A stretch of 64,000 nt of DNA from UBA4416 sp040387555 (GTDB lineage: Bacteria; Bacteroidota; Bacteroidia; B-17B0; Aurantibacillaceae): assembly GCA_040387555.1 (NCBI GenBank), contig JAZKDO010000008.1:114368-178367 (forward strand), in the 5' to 3' direction. The notes beneath the pieces were generated by a model. The model worked only from the letters and a program-made list of their open reading frames with translations. It had not been told where the DNA came from and did no database searches. The position numbers and the translations under genes are program-made. Positions 1 to 8,460 of the stretch are shown here, piece by piece (the first letter of the stretch is position 1; every line of letters starts with the position of its first letter).

Positions 1-666
1 CTGAGAATGAACGTTCCTGCTGAATTTACATCAGCCAATATTGAACGCCTAATAATCCATCTCTTAGAGAAAAACAATATAAAGCAGGATGCCCGTATAC
101 GATTAACTGTTTTTCGAAATGAAGGTGGTTTTTATACGCCAGATACTAATGATATTTCATTTTTAATCGAAACTGAAAAACTCGAAGAGTCCGGATATAC
201 TCTAAATCAAAAAGGATTATGGGTTGACATTTATGCGGAAATAAAAAAACCTATCAACAAGATTTCAAATATTAAAACAGGAAGCGCCTTGCTTTATGTA
301 ATGGCTGGCATTACAAAAACTTCATTAAGATTAGATGATTGTTTACTGGTAAATGATAATGGAAATATTATTGAATCAATAAACTCTAATATTTTTGTAG
401 TGAAAAACGGTACCCTTTATACCTCCCCTATTATTGATGGATGTGTGGACGGAGTTATGCGAAAACAAATTCTGGACATTGCCGCGCAGAATAAAATACT
501 TGCCTTTGAACAGCCGTTAACAGTGCATACTTTAACTAACGGAGATGAAGTTTTTCTCACCAATGCAATTAAAGGTATTCAATGGGTTGGGCAATTCAAA
601 AATAAATTCTATACGAATCAACGCTCTGTATTTTTTACAGAAAAATTAAACGAGTCAGCTAAATAA
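1..666 (+). CDS. Class IV PLP aminotransferase, aminodeoxychorismate lyase/branched-chain type (5' end outside window)
   Basis: This is a fold-type IV PLP enzyme; the family includes aminodeoxychorismate lyase (PabC) and branched-chain aminotransferases. The frame is open to the first base of the window, and about 55-60 N-terminal residues of a usual 270-280 are missing, so the gene starts upstream and the ATG at 7 is probably internal. The likely Schiff-base lysine is in NIKTGSALL (residue 90 counted from the ATG at 7). The later segment with ESINSNIFVV and the GVMRKQIL stretch matches the cofactor-phosphate region of the family. The next gene begins one base after the stop, so they are probably co-transcribed. 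I cannot decide between PabC and a BCAT-like amine transferase. Confidence 0.8.
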   Translation: MRMNVPAEFTSANIERLIIHLLEKNNIKQDARIRLTVFRNEGGFYTPDTNDISFLIETEKLEESGYTLNQKGLWVDIYAEIKKPINKISNIKTGSALLYVMAGITKTSLRLDDCLLVNDNGNIIESINSNIFVVKNGTLYTSPIIDGCVDGVMRKQILDIAAQNKILAFEQPLTVHTLTNGDEVFLTNAIKGIQWVGQFKNKFYTNQRSVFFTEKLNESAK

Positions 667-667
667 C

Positions 668-1069
668 ATGATTGAAACATTTTACAAATTAGTGGATGAT
701 GCCATCACTGATTTGGGGCTCAACCCTGAAGAAGTTAGAGGCCAACAACCAGGTCAATGGAATTTAAAAAAAGGCAAATTCGACATCATGATCGACTTGT
801 GGGAACAGGAAAACCAACACATCTTTCAGGTAGTAGCCCCATTATGCGGACTACCTGAAGAAAACAGGGAAGCTTTTTTACTTCACCTGCTTGAAAGAAA
901 TTATGGTTTAAGTTCAATGTCCTATGCCATTTTAAATGATACTGTATTTTTGAAATATACTACAGAAGCTCGATCTTTAGTAAAAGAACACATTGCAGCT
1001 TTGTTAACCAAAATTGCGTTTTATGCAGAACAGAGTTCTTTTGTACCTGAAGAACGTTTTCAAAAATAA
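668..1069 (+). CDS. YbjN-like / type III chaperone-fold protein
   Basis: A 133-residue soluble protein with no signal peptide or membrane segment. Its pattern, an N-terminal helix, a strand rich in aromatic residues (FDIMIDLW, HIFQVVAPL), a helix with LLERNYGL, then AILNDTVFLKY, fits the YbjN/CesT-like chaperone fold often found in bacteria outside any secretion locus. The role is unknown; family members are thought to bind other proteins. It sits one base after the class IV aminotransferase and five bases before a tyrosine phosphatase, so all three look like one operon. The family call rests on fold pattern rather than on catalytic residues. Confidence 0.6.
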   Translation: MIETFYKLVDDAITDLGLNPEEVRGQQPGQWNLKKGKFDIMIDLWEQENQHIFQVVAPLCGLPEENREAFLLHLLERNYGLSSMSYAILNDTVFLKYTTEARSLVKEHIAALLTKIAFYAEQSSFVPEERFQK

Positions 1070-1074
1070 ATCAT

Positions 1075-1527
1075 ATGCAAAAAATTTTAATGGTTTGTTT
1101 GGGAAACATTTGTCGTTCTCCTTTGGCAGAAGGTATTATGCTGAAATTGATTAAAGAGAACAATATTAATATGCGCGTTGATTCGGCTGGTACATCCAAC
1201 TATCATGTTGATGAGGCGCCCGATAAACGAACTATTGCAAATGCTGCCAAGCACCTTGTAGATTTAAAACCATTACGGGCCCGTCAATTTAAAGTCTCTG
1301 ATTTTGAAAAGTTTGATAAGATTTATGTGATGGACAAAAGCAATTTAGCTAATGTTTTAGCGCTTGCCTCTTCTGAATCGCATAAACAAAAAATTGATCT
1401 GCTATTGAATGCATCTAATCCTGGAGAAAACAAAGAAGTTCCTGATCCTTATTTTGGCGGTGAACAAGGTTTTGAAGATGTGTTTCAAATGATTTACAAA
1501 GCCTGTCAGCATATAGCTTTCGCTTAA
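1075..1527 (+). CDS. Low-molecular-weight protein-tyrosine phosphatase
   Basis: Cytoplasmic LMW-PTP, which hydrolyses phosphotyrosine. The P-loop C-x5-R-S is intact (VCLGNICRS, Cys8 nucleophile, Arg14) and the general acid is Asp124 in VPDPYFGG. The length of 150 residues is normal. In Gram-negative bacteria such enzymes (Wzb, Etp) often reset BY-kinases of capsule export, but no Wzc-type kinase is present in this window, so its substrate is unknown. It closes the three-gene operon. Its last four bases overlap, tail to tail, the end of the STAS gene on the other strand. Confidence 0.92.
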   Translation: MQKILMVCLGNICRSPLAEGIMLKLIKENNINMRVDSAGTSNYHVDEAPDKRTIANAAKHLVDLKPLRARQFKVSDFEKFDKIYVMDKSNLANVLALASSESHKQKIDLLLNASNPGENKEVPDPYFGGEQGFEDVFQMIYKACQHIAFA

Positions 1528-1868
1528 GCCAAAAGAGCCATCGCTGATTCTTTATTGTCCGCTACTTTAAACAAGGTATTTAATTTAGTGATAATGAGTA
1601 AATCGTTTACTTTTTTACTTACGTTACATATCACACTTTCGCCGCCATTATTACGGGTTTTAGTTAGTAGCTGAATCAATACATTCAACCCACTACTATT
1701 CATATATTTTAATTCCGATAGATCAATGATAAATTTATGATTACCGGCATCCAATAACTCATTTACCTTGACTAATAAATCATTGGCTTGATTCTTATCA
1801 ATCAACTCACCACTTAAAAATAAGATCTGGATTTTATTTTCTTCCGTTATATTATAATCTAGTACCAT
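1524..1868 (-). CDS. STAS-domain protein, anti-sigma-factor-antagonist type
   Basis: A single STAS domain of 114 residues. The hallmark loop KYMNSSGLNVL (Ser58/Ser59) matches the phosphorylated serine region of SpoIIAA/RsbV proteins. In that family the dephospho form binds an anti-sigma kinase and the phospho form releases it. No partner kinase or PP2C phosphatase is encoded nearby, so it may act with distant genes. It is monocistronic and convergent with the tyrosine phosphatase, overlapping it by four bases. A TAAATTTA element lies upstream of the start on this strand and may be its -7 box. Confidence 0.82.
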   Translation of the reverse strand: MVLDYNITEENKIQILFLSGELIDKNQANDLLVKVNELLDAGNHKFIIDLSELKYMNSSGLNVLIQLLTKTRNNGGESVICNVSKKVNDLLIITKLNTLFKVADNKESAMALLA

Positions 1869-1948
1869 AATTTTATTGGATTTTGTAATTTACATTCTAA
1901 ATTTAATTAAATATTTTGAAACGAAAAATACACATTTTACTTGTAGAA

Positions 1949-2446
1949 TTATTTCTTATTTAACACATTTTTTTTATGTTCACAGCTGCCGTTTTCTTTT
2001 AGTAACCTGCATTTTGCAAAGAAATTCAGTGAGTGGTGAAATACGTCAAAATTCAACATATCTTCAGCCATTTTTTGAATTTGCATAATGCGTGGATCAC
2101 AAAACTCAAATACCTTTTCACAATCACTGCATATCAAATGATCATGCTGCTTAAATTTATATGCTTTTTCAAATTGAGCAAGGTTCTTGCCAAATTGGTG
2201 CTTGATAACTAATCCAGCCTCAAGCAGCAATTCAATATTGTTGTATAGAGTTGCGCGACTTACCCGGTACTTTTTATTCTTCATCATCACATAAAGGCCT
2301 TCAATGTCAAAATGGCCGTCGTGAGAATAAATTTCATTTAAAATGGCAAAGCGCTCTGATGTTTTACGATGTTTATTTCTCTCAAGATAATCCGTGAGGA
2401 TCTTCTCAACTGCTTCTTTGGTTTCCTGTGATATTTTATCTCCCAT
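1949..2446 (-). CDS. Fur-family transcriptional regulator
   Basis: A 165-residue winged-helix repressor of the Fur/PerR/Zur class. The N-terminal DNA-binding half contains RATLYNNIELLLEAGLV, the recognition-helix region. It is followed by the metal-site stretch QHDHLICSDCEKVFEF, with the HDH and C-x2-C patterns of the family. A second cysteine pair near the C terminus (KCRLLKENGSC) resembles the structural zinc site. The metal or peroxide specificity cannot be read from sequence. The ATG shares one base with the stop codon of the upstream rel/spoT gene (TAATG), so the two are probably translationally coupled. Confidence 0.85.
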   Translation of the reverse strand: MGDKISQETKEAVEKILTDYLERNKHRKTSERFAILNEIYSHDGHFDIEGLYVMMKNKKYRVSRATLYNNIELLLEAGLVIKHQFGKNLAQFEKAYKFKQHDHLICSDCEKVFEFCDPRIMQIQKMAEDMLNFDVFHHSLNFFAKCRLLKENGSCEHKKNVLNKK

Positions 2447-4644
2447 TAGTTATTATCAATTCGTGTAACACTGGTAACCCCTTTAACTTTCATTAAATTA
2501 TCTATCAAGTGACTTAAATGTTTTGCATCATGAACAAATACCATAATGGTTCCATCAAAAATTCCGTCTTCTGTATCAAAACTGATGGAACGCATGTTAA
2601 TATTCAATTGGCTGGAAATAATTTTTGTAATATTATTTACCAATCCCATTTCGTCTGTTCCTTTTATTTTTATACCTGCCAGAAAAGAAATTAAATGGTC
2701 ATTATTCCATTTTGCTTTTACAACTCTGTATGCATAATTAGAAAGCAGCTTCACAGCATTTGGACAATTAACCCGATGGATTTTAATTCCTTCGTTTACC
2801 GTTACAAACCCAAATACATCATCCCCTGGAATCGGGCTGCAACATGGTGACAAACCATAATCCAGTTTTTGCATATCATCACCAATCACTAACATATCAG
2901 AGCTTCCCCTTACATTGGTAACCAGTTCCTCAATTTTATTCTCTTTCTTTTTAGGCTTAAATCGTTCCGGATGAGCCCGAAACTCAACAAACTCTTTAAT
3001 CTCTTTTACATCTATATTTCCTAAAGCGGCTCTGTAAAACAATTCTCCTGAAGACGGCAATTTTAAGAACAGAACAAAATCATTTACATTCTGAATAGTA
3101 TAATCAAGTTTACACTTATAAAATTTTTTCTCCAGAATCTCTTTACCTGTTTCAGCAATCTTACGCCTGGTCTCTTTTAGGGCACTTTTTATTTTTGATT
3201 TAGCGCGAGCAGTTACTACATAAGAGATCCAATCCTCTTTAGGATGCTGTTTGGCTGAAGTTAAAATTTCTACCTGATCACCACTTTTCAACTGGTAGCT
3301 CAATGGAACTAACTTATGATTCACTTTTGCACCGATACATTGCTCCCCTACTTTCGTGTGGATTTCAAACGCAAAATCTAAAGCAGTTGCAGTTAATGGC
3401 AAATTCTTCATTTCTCCTTTAGGGGTAAATACAAAAATTTCGTCCGCAAATAAATTCAATTTGAAATCATCGATAAATTCCAGTGCATTTGGATCAGGAT
3501 TATCTAACATTTCACGAATACGCCTTAACCAGTTTTCCAGGTTACTTTCCTTTTCAACTGCTGCGTCCTTATACTTCCAGTGAGCAGCATAACCCATTTC
3601 AGCCAAATCATCCATTCTCACAGTACGAATTTGCACTTCAACCCATTTACCTTCCGGTCCCATTACTGTTGTGTGCAAACTTTCGTATCCATTACTCTTA
3701 GGTGTGGAAATCCAATCTCTTAAACGATCAGGATTAGGATGATAAAAATCGGTGATTATTGAGTAGATTTTCCAGCAGTCCGCTTTTTCCTTTTCAGTTG
3801 GAGTATCAATTACAATGCGTATTGCAAACAGATCGTAAATCTCTTCAAAAGGAACTCCTTTGTTTTTGATTTTATTGAAAATGGAATAAATAGACTTCGG
3901 ACGGCCGAATATTTTGAATTTAAATCCCTGCTCTTTTAAAATGTCATTAAGAGGATCAATGAAATTTTTAATGAATTTTTTTCTCTGAGGTTCGGTTTCT
4001 TCAAGTTTTTGAATAATATCCCGATACCAATCTTCATTAGTGTATTTTAGTCCAAGATCTTCTAACTCAGATTTAATGGCATTTAAACCCAAACGGTGAG
4101 CCAGCGGAGCATACAAGTATAGCGTTTCGCCCGCGATCTTCATTTGCTTGTCACGCTTCATGTGATCAAGCGTTCGCATATTATGTAACCTGTCGGCCAG
4201 CTTAATTAAAATAACTCTTACATCTTCCGAAAGAGTGAGTAACATTTTTCTGAAATTCTCAGCTTGAATCGAAGACGTATGATCAAATACACCTGAGATT
4301 TTTGTCAAACCATCAATGATTTGGGATACTTTTTCACCAAACATGCCTTTAATGTCGTCAATGGTCATATCGGTATCTTCTACTGTATCGTGCAATAAAG
4401 CACAAACTATTGAAGTCGTTCCTAATCCGATCTCTTCTGCACAAATTTGTGCAACTGCAATTGGGTGATAAATATAAGGCTCACCGGATTTACGGCGCAT
4501 TTCTTTATGAGCTTCTACAGAAACTTCAAAAGCCTTTCGAATAATTTCCTTGTCTCCTTTTTCTAAGCGGCGTTTAGAGGCTGTTATTAAATTTTTGTAG
4601 CGATTTAATATTTCCTTTTTTTCAGCTTCAATATCAATTTGCAT
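2446..4644 (-). CDS. Bifunctional (p)ppGpp synthetase/hydrolase, Rel/SpoT family
   Basis: Long RSH protein that makes and degrades the alarmone (p)ppGpp in the cytosol. Counting from the chosen start, an HD hydrolase domain carries YHP near residue 60 and LLHDTVED near 83-90, so hydrolase residues are kept. A synthetase domain follows with GRPKSIYSI and SNGYESLHT, then TGS (ALDFAFEIHTKVG) and a C-terminal ACT domain. Both activities look intact. An ATG at 4701 is also in frame, but the 19 extra residues are not RSH-like, so the start at 4644 (MQIDIEAEKK) is preferred, giving 732 residues. The stop overlaps the start of the fur-like gene. Confidence 0.93.
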   Translation of the reverse strand: MQIDIEAEKKEILNRYKNLITASKRRLEKGDKEIIRKAFEVSVEAHKEMRRKSGEPYIYHPIAVAQICAEEIGLGTTSIVCALLHDTVEDTDMTIDDIKGMFGEKVSQIIDGLTKISGVFDHTSSIQAENFRKMLLTLSEDVRVILIKLADRLHNMRTLDHMKRDKQMKIAGETLYLYAPLAHRLGLNAIKSELEDLGLKYTNEDWYRDIIQKLEETEPQRKKFIKNFIDPLNDILKEQGFKFKIFGRPKSIYSIFNKIKNKGVPFEEIYDLFAIRIVIDTPTEKEKADCWKIYSIITDFYHPNPDRLRDWISTPKSNGYESLHTTVMGPEGKWVEVQIRTVRMDDLAEMGYAAHWKYKDAAVEKESNLENWLRRIREMLDNPDPNALEFIDDFKLNLFADEIFVFTPKGEMKNLPLTATALDFAFEIHTKVGEQCIGAKVNHKLVPLSYQLKSGDQVEILTSAKQHPKEDWISYVVTARAKSKIKSALKETRRKIAETGKEILEKKFYKCKLDYTIQNVNDFVLFLKLPSSGELFYRAALGNIDVKEIKEFVEFRAHPERFKPKKKENKIEELVTNVRGSSDMLVIGDDMQKLDYGLSPCCSPIPGDDVFGFVTVNEGIKIHRVNCPNAVKLLSNYAYRVVKAKWNNDHLISFLAGIKIKGTDEMGLVNNITKIISSQLNINMRSISFDTEDGIFDGTIMVFVHDAKHLSHLIDNLMKVKGVTSVTRIDNN

Positions 4645-4750
4645 AAGTCCGATTTGTGTGTATGAAGGTAATATTTTTAATCTTAAACTCAAAGGCAGCA
4701 TATTTTTTTACAATGATCTTACCGAATTCTGATATCTGAATTCAAAACCT

Positions 4751-4758
4751 TACTTTTG
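4751..4758 (+). promoter_or_regulatory. TAnnTTTG promoter box of the methyltransferase gene
   Basis: TACTTTTG matches the Bacteroidota -7 consensus at all fixed positions. It ends four bases before the GTG at 4763, so transcription would begin at or very near the start codon. No clear -33 TTTG was found. Confidence 0.55.
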
Positions 4759-4762
4759 AAAG

Positions 4763-5431
4763 GTGAAGCTATTTCAATATACGTACTATTTTTTCAGATC
4801 TCTGTATTACAGAGGTTTTACAAATACATTTAAGCTTTTGTCATATGAAAAAAAATACGAAAAACAATTAGGAATCAATACACATAGCATTGTGAATCTT
4901 AGTGAACTCACGCTTGCCGGTGAAGAGTCTGATCAAAACCATCATTATCAGGGAGCAAGTTATTTTATTTTGTTTTCCATTTTTCAAAAACTTCCCCCGG
5001 AAATTAGATCTTTTCCTTTGATTGATTACGGATGTGGAAAAGGGAGGGCTCTATTTGTAGCAGAGCAATGCGGTTTTACTGACCTGATTGGAGTGGATAT
5101 AGCAAAAGAGTTGATCGATCAAGCCAACGAGAATAAAACAGTTTATCACAAAAAAAACTCATCAAGTCAAATTACCTTTTTATTTGAAGATGCCACTAAA
5201 TATATAATCCCAGAGAATGCCCATGTGTTTTACTTTTTCAACCCTTTTGGAGAGAATATCCTAGAACTTGTCATTCAAAATATTAAAGAAAGTGTAAAAC
5301 AACATCCCAGAAAAATATATTGCATCTACCTGAATCCAAAATATAAAGCCGTTTTTGATAAAAACGGCTTTAAGGTATTTCATACAGAAAAAAACAATAG
5401 GTATTTAGAAGGTATTATTTATACTTTGTAA
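4763..5431 (+). CDS. Class I SAM-dependent methyltransferase
   Basis: A 222-residue predicted cytoplasmic methyltransferase. The SAM-binding glycine loop is clear (DYGCGKGRA, Asp88 to Gly94), followed by an acidic residue at the end of the next strand (IGVDIAKEL). The stretch HVFYFFNPFG probably forms the post-motif strand near the active site. The substrate is unknown. The start is GTG, chosen because the frame opens there directly behind a consensus promoter box; the predicted mRNA would then be leaderless. It stands alone, divergent from rel/spoT and convergent with the MazG-like gene, from which it is separated by an inverted repeat. Confidence 0.8.
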   Translation: MKLFQYTYYFFRSLYYRGFTNTFKLLSYEKKYEKQLGINTHSIVNLSELTLAGEESDQNHHYQGASYFILFSIFQKLPPEIRSFPLIDYGCGKGRALFVAEQCGFTDLIGVDIAKELIDQANENKTVYHKKNSSSQITFLFEDATKYIIPENAHVFYFFNPFGENILELVIQNIKESVKQHPRKIYCIYLNPKYKAVFDKNGFKVFHTEKNNRYLEGIIYTL

Positions 5432-5442
5432 TTCTTTTAACT

Positions 5443-5508
5443 TGTCACTTCGAGCGTAGTCGAGAAGCGCTATAATAAAATATAGTTCACGACTACACTC
5501 GAACTGAC
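5443..5508. repeat. Palindromic intergenic repeat (possible bidirectional terminator)
   Basis: An imperfect inverted repeat fills most of the gap between two convergent genes. The left arm reads gtcacttcgagcgtagtcg and pairs at 17 of 19 positions with the right arm (cgactacactcgaactgac). The AT-rich loop is about 25 bases. A related element lies at 45159-45214 inside a coding region. Its position suggests it may end transcription from both sides, but there is no long U-tract. Confidence 0.7.
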
Positions 5509-5523
5509 GACTAAACCGAAACT

Positions 5524-5925
5524 CTACTTTTCTAAAATTTCCTTAATATTTGGACGGAAATACAAATTGCTTTTTAAAATCTTTCCATCTTCCCTGAAAA
5601 TTGGCTGCCCCTTTTCGTCTAGTTTACTCATGTTGCTACGCTGAATTTCGTCAAACACCTCTTCAATTTTGTGTTGTAATCCATGCTTTAAAATAGTTCC
5701 GAATAAAATGTATAACTGATCCCCCAATGCATCAGCTATTTCAACAATATCTCCATTTTTGCAGGCATCAAGGTATTCATCATTCTCTTCCTTAATTAAA
5801 TTGTAACGTAGTGTATAATCACGTTCATTAATTAATGTAGGTTCACTCGCATTTCCAATTTGAAATGTTTCATGAAAATGATGCACATGCATGATCTTGT
5901 TTAATAAAGCTTTTCTATCTTCCAT
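5524..5925 (-). CDS. MazG-like nucleotide pyrophosphohydrolase
   Basis: A 133-residue all-alpha NTP-PPase-fold protein, of the phosphoribosyl-ATP pyrophosphohydrolase/MazG-like class. The metal-binding pattern is present: KEENDEYLDA supplies the E-E-x-x-E set and EIADALGDQLY supplies the later E-x-x-D set. Such enzymes cleave nucleotides to monophosphate and pyrophosphate. The histidine-rich N terminus and the C-terminal tail with NLYFRPNI, where the chain would fold back over the site, are typical of the stand-alone subgroup. It ends an apparent two-gene transcript with the OmpH-like gene two bases upstream. Confidence 0.8.
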   Translation of the reverse strand: MEDRKALLNKIMHVHHFHETFQIGNASEPTLINERDYTLRYNLIKEENDEYLDACKNGDIVEIADALGDQLYILFGTILKHGLQHKIEEVFDEIQRSNMSKLDEKGQPIFREDGKILKSNLYFRPNIKEILEK

Positions 5926-5927
5926 GG

Positions 5928-6578
5928 TTACTTCTTGTTTTTGACAGTTTTATACTCTTCATTCAATATTGAAATGATATCGCCACTAATGTCAAGTTTT
6001 TTATTTTTGAATACGAGGATAGGTAACGTCTCTGAATAGGAAATCACATAATCAAATCGGCCATTATTATACTTATCCACTACCTGTTGCAATTTTTCGT
6101 TAAGAGCAAGTATCATTTCCTGCTGATCATATTGAAAGTTCTGCAACTGCAATTGCTTATTTTTTATTTCCTGATCTTTTCTTTTTAAACTCTCTTCCAT
6201 TTTTTGCAATTCACTTTGGGGAGCAATTCCGGTTTGAGCTGATTGCTGATAAGATTCGTACTCTGTTTGCAAGCTTGCAGTTAAACTCTCAATCTGTCCT
6301 TCAATATGCTGAACCTTTCCTTTCATTTTTTTTGATTCATCAGCGATATATAAATACTGAGAATTAATGGAATCAATATTTAGAAAAGCAATTTTAGCTT
6401 CGGCAAGATTTGTGGGACCAACTTCGTTGATTGTTGGTCTGGTTTTAATTGTATCCGAAGAAGAAACATCTATGTCATGAGGGTTTGAACCGGAATTTTT
6501 TAATGAATTGACTTGATAAAACAAAATACCAACAGCAAGGGCTAAAACGCCAATAAGAATAAGGGAAAGGTTTTTCAT
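5928..6578 (-). CDS. OmpH/Skp-family periplasmic chaperone-like protein
   Basis: After an N-terminal hydrophobic segment (LSLILIGVLALAVGILFY), which is either an uncleaved anchor or a signal peptide, the chain has KIAFLNIDSI, a typical OmpH entry strand. A long charged coiled coil follows (residues about 80-165 with many Gln, Glu and Lys), and then a C-terminal strand pair near YVISYSETLPILVF. Skp-like proteins hold outer-membrane proteins in the periplasm. The start at 6578 (MKNLSLI) is preferred; an in-frame ATG at 6620 would put charged residues ahead of the signal segment. The MazG-like gene follows after two bases. Confidence 0.8.
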   Translation of the reverse strand: MKNLSLILIGVLALAVGILFYQVNSLKNSGSNPHDIDVSSSDTIKTRPTINEVGPTNLAEAKIAFLNIDSINSQYLYIADESKKMKGKVQHIEGQIESLTASLQTEYESYQQSAQTGIAPQSELQKMEESLKRKDQEIKNKQLQLQNFQYDQQEMILALNEKLQQVVDKYNNGRFDYVISYSETLPILVFKNKKLDISGDIISILNEEYKTVKNKK

Positions 6579-6667
6579 AGATTTTTTAAAATTAATAAGG
6601 TAAATATAACCAAGTTTCAACTGACCAGCAGGTAAGACTTATTAAATTTTATTAAAGAAATACAGAC

Positions 6668-7258
6668 CTATTTCACGATTTTTATAATCGTTTGAATAAT
6701 TACTTTTAAATCGACAAGAAGTCCTCGCTGCTGAATATACTTTGCGTTTAAAGCAAGTTTTGCAGGCATTATCTCCTCAACATAGGTTTGTTCAGGATTG
6801 GAAGATTTGGCTAATAAATCATTTTCATGAATATATTCCAATGATGCAAAGTCAGTGATACCAGGTTTTACTGTTAATACATTCAACTGATCAACAGTAT
6901 ATAAATCAACGTATTTTCGCACCTCCGGTCGAGGTCCTACCAAACTCATACTCCCAAATAATACATTAAATAATTGAGGTAATTCGTCCAGCTTGTACTT
7001 ACGCAAATAATAACCAATTCGAGTAACTCTCGGGTCACGACCCCCAACTGTCAACAGGCCTTTTTTATCAGCATCTAAATGCATGGTCCTAAACTTAAAA
7101 AGTTTGAAATCTCTGTTATCCTTTCCTACCCTTATTTGAAAATAGAAAAGCGGGAAGCCGCAGCTGATTACCATTAACACACAAATAATTAATAAAACCG
7201 GGAATAGGATAATAATTCCTATCAAAGATGCGATTATATCGAAAATACGTTTTAACAC
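6668..7258 (-). CDS. Initiating sugar-phosphate transferase (polyprenyl-phosphate phosphoglycosyl transferase)
   Basis: A 196-residue monotopic phosphoglycosyl transferase of the PglC/WcaJ catalytic-domain type, which moves a sugar phosphate from UDP-sugar to undecaprenyl phosphate and so starts a glycan. It has one N-terminal membrane segment (residues about 9-35) and the motifs FKFRTM, YKLDELPQLFNVL (the catalytic Asp-Glu pair) and LVGPRPEV. It lacks the extra N-terminal membrane helices of WcaJ/WbaP, so it is the short PglC-like form. It overlaps the end of the aminotransferase gene by seven bases, suggesting that the first sugar is an amino sugar. Confidence 0.92.
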   Translation of the reverse strand: MLKRIFDIIASLIGIIILFPVLLIICVLMVISCGFPLFYFQIRVGKDNRDFKLFKFRTMHLDADKKGLLTVGGRDPRVTRIGYYLRKYKLDELPQLFNVLFGSMSLVGPRPEVRKYVDLYTVDQLNVLTVKPGITDFASLEYIHENDLLAKSSNPEQTYVEEIMPAKLALNAKYIQQRGLLVDLKVIIQTIIKIVK

Positions 7259-8460
7259 ACTATTTTATTTACAGAGTTGATTACCGCATTGATCACGGTC
7301 TGTGTTTGCTCGTCTGTTAAATTGTAGAATACAGGTAAAGAGATTTCTCTACTGAAATTATCATAGGTCACGGGATAATTTTTCATATCATAACCAAGTT
7401 TCCTATAATACGACATAGCAGGTACCGGAATAAAATGAACATTAACGGATACATCGCAGTCAAAAATTTCCTTCATGATGGCGTCCCGCTGCTGTTCCGA
7501 GATTCCTTTAATTCGTAATGGATACAAATGAAAACAACCTGTTTTTGAATTTGTATGATAAACCGGAACCTGAAAACGTTCATCTTTTGAAAAAGCATGT
7601 TGGTAAAGATCAAAAATCTGTTTTCGTTTCAATTGTGTATCATTATCATAACGCTCCAACTCAATTAATCCAATGGCAGCAGAAATATCCGTCATATTGC
7701 ATTTATAACCAGCTTCAACAATATCATATTTCCAGTTTCCTTTTTGTGTTTTTGCCAGAGCATCTTTATTTTGTCCATGCAATGTATACATGCACAAGTA
7801 ATTATAAAGCTCATCATTATCAAATGGTGAAGGAAGGTTGAGTGCCACGGCACCACCCTCAGCAGTGGTTAAATTTTTAACAGCATGGAACGAAAAGACA
7901 GAAACATCAGTTAATGATCCACATTTTTTTCCTTTATAATCAGCACCAAAAGAATGGGCAGAATCGGACAGTACCAAAATTCGCCCTAACAATTCCTGGT
8001 TTTTAGATTTTGGTTTAAAAGTCGCTTTATGCTTCACCACTAATTGATTGATCTCATCGTAATCACAAGGGAAACCTGCAAAATCAACTGGCATGATCAC
8101 TTTGGTATGTTCAGTTATGGCTTTTTCAATATTAGAAACATTGATGTTAAAATCGTCTGCATTCACATCTACAAATACCGGTTTGGCACCACAGTGGATC
8201 ACCACATTTGCCGTTGCCGAATATGTATACGCAGGAAGAATCACTTCATCACCCTCACCCACTCCAAACCAACGGAGCATGATTTCCAATCCCGCAGTAG
8301 CAGAATTTAAGCATAAGGTAGATTTGTTACCACAATACGCTGTCAGTTTTTTTTCAAAGTCTTTTGTTCGCGGACCCGTTGTGATCCAGCCTGATCTTAA
8401 GGCGGCTGTTACTTCGTTTATAATCTTATCATCTATTCGTGGGGGCGAGAAAGGAATCAT
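7252..8460 (-). CDS. DegT/DnrJ/EryC1/StrS sugar aminotransferase
   Basis: PLP-dependent nucleotide-sugar aminotransferase of 402 residues, predicted to convert a 4-keto (or 3-keto) sugar nucleotide to the amino sugar. The PLP lysine lies in FSFHAVKNLTTAEGG, and the LCLNSATAGLE and DSAHSFGADYKG segments match the cofactor pocket. The neighbour is the initiating transferase, an arrangement like pglE with pglC in Campylobacter, so an N-acetylated amino sugar at the reducing end is possible. No dedicated 4,6-dehydratase or PglD-type acetyltransferase is beside it. The start overlaps the end of the ligase-like gene by four bases. Confidence 0.92.
   Translation of the reverse strand: MIPFSPPRIDDKIINEVTAALRSGWITTGPRTKDFEKKLTAYCGNKSTLCLNSATAGLEIMLRWFGVGEGDEVILPAYTYSATANVVIHCGAKPVFVDVNADDFNINVSNIEKAITEHTKVIMPVDFAGFPCDYDEINQLVVKHKATFKPKSKNQELLGRILVLSDSAHSFGADYKGKKCGSLTDVSVFSFHAVKNLTTAEGGAVALNLPSPFDNDELYNYLCMYTLHGQNKDALAKTQKGNWKYDIVEAGYKCNMTDISAAIGLIELERYDNDTQLKRKQIFDLYQHAFSKDERFQVPVYHTNSKTGCFHLYPLRIKGISEQQRDAIMKEIFDCDVSVNVHFIPVPAMSYYRKLGYDMKNYPVTYDNFSREISLPVFYNLTDEQTQTVINAVINSVNKIVC

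Noticed and set aside
1876..2088. Plus-strand frame of 70 residues near the fur-like gene
   Set aside because: It overlaps the conserved 3' end of the fur-like gene in antisense and has no promoter or family features.
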